From Deinococcus arcticus (lineage in GTDB: Bacteria > Deinococcota > Deinococci > Deinococcales > Deinococcaceae), in the NCBI RefSeq assembly GCF_003028415.1, contig NZ_PYSV01000002.1, positions 186,001 to 250,000 of the forward strand: a stretch of 64,000 nt of DNA, given 5' to 3'. Below the pieces are notes generated by a model that was not told where the DNA came from, did no database searches, and saw only the letters and a list, made by a program, of their open reading frames with translations. A program made the translations under genes and the position numbers. Below are positions 63,676 through 64,000 of the stretch, one piece after another; within the stretch, counting starts at the first letter, position 1; each line of letters opens with the position of its first letter.

Positions 63676-63870
63676 GGATCCAGTGTACGCGGACCCTGTC
63701 AGGCTCTGTCACCGCCCAGAAGGTGGAAGAGACCGTGTGGGGCAGCTGCCACGCGCGCTGAAGCTGGCAGGGGGACACTTTGCCCTGTTCAGCCCTCCCC
63801 CACCGCGCCCCTTGACCACACGCGCCGGCCCCGGCACACTGGAACAAACAGTTCACAGGCAACGCTTGTC

Positions 63871-63925
63871 CGCAGCGGGCACGACCTTTTTTTTGCGCTT
63901 GGCGCAAGAGGTCGTGCCCGCTGCG
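63871..63925. promoter_or_regulatory. Perfect 17-bp stem in the leader of the last gene
   Basis: CGCAGCGGGCACGACCT (63871-63887) perfectly inverted at 63909-63925. The 21-nt loop starts with seven T and holds a small hairpin GCGC-ttg-GCGC. Outer flanks GGCAACGC and GCGTTGCC extend the pairing with one interruption. 23 bases before the ATG at 63949. Could be an attenuator or a binding site. The rest of 63688-63870 shows nothing. Confidence 0.5.
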
Positions 63926-63948
63926 TTGCCTTGCCGGAGGATGCCCCC

Positions 63949-64000
63949 ATGTCCATTTTTCCCCTGCTGTCCACCCAACACGACCACACGCCCGCCTACA
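63949..64000 (+). CDS. Unidentified protein, 5' end only
   Basis: ATG 63949 follows GGAGGATG; another ATG at 63941 is in a different frame. The visible 17 codons read MSIFPLLSTQHDHTPAY. No signal peptide. Too short to identify; the upstream 17-bp hairpin suggests leader control. Confidence 0.55.
   Translation, partial: MSIFPLLSTQHDHTPAY

Overview
The window is chromosomal DNA from a high-GC, aerobic, Deinococcus-like bacterium. Evidence for this: very GC-rich codon use; many genes with a TANNNT -10 box 6-8 nt before an ATG/GTG (leaderless transcripts, typical of Deinococcus); bacillithiol synthesis (bshC) with SpoVS, manganese catalase and a CDF cation exporter; and several families of short intergenic palindromic repeats. 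No rRNA, tRNA, CRISPR array, prophage or intact insertion sequence was seen.

Layout. 1-5 kb: start of an exported protein gene, secG, a DUF2227 membrane protein, a secreted S8 protease and a YhdH/AcuI-type reductase. 5-9.8 kb: CNNM/CBS/CorC membrane protein, cytidine deaminase, a membrane diguanylate cyclase and a beta-helix lipoprotein. 10-16.4 kb: isocitrate lyase (glyoxylate shunt) with an unusual repeat-rich upstream region, HAD hydrolase, DHH phosphoesterase, and a DegV/serine-hydrolase pair. 16.4-21.2 kb: a large membrane Fe-S oxidoreductase with a repetitive tail, then a winged-helix regulator divergent from a very small secreted peptide, and a lipoprotein. 21.3-26.4 kb: a tightly packed five-gene unit (MoxR ATPase, membrane protein, HExxH/VWA protein, NudC, 26-residue-repeat solenoid). 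26.4-31 kb: mobile or repeat DNA, a Nudix pseudogene, a 500-bp palindrome, and a UvrD/PcrA helicase interrupted by an intein. 31-37.5 kb: CDF exporter, then a molybdenum formate-dehydrogenase-like operon (alpha subunit, DUF1641, fdhD). 37.6-49.4 kb: two class-III aminotransferases, divergent rhodaneses with a SufT-like Fe-S assembly factor, P5C dehydrogenase, DinB-like and APH-like proteins, a WecG glycosyltransferase divergent from a Crp/Fnr regulator, and bshC. 49.5-57.4 kb: spoVS, a PhoX-type Tat-exported phosphatase and a polyamine ABC transporter operon (potA-potB-potC-potD) interrupted by three kinds of small repeat. 57.5-64 kb: manganese catalase, methionine aminopeptidase, M55 D-aminopeptidase, GNAT, and ispG with two small genes.

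The candidates I find most worth following are the MoxR/VWA/NudC/solenoid operon, the regulator plus secreted mini-peptide locus, the intein with a GIY-YIG-like rather than an evident LAGLIDADG core, the large palindrome, and the dispersed repeat families that sit exactly at gene ends and supply stop codons. All functional statements come from reading motifs by eye; no database search was run.
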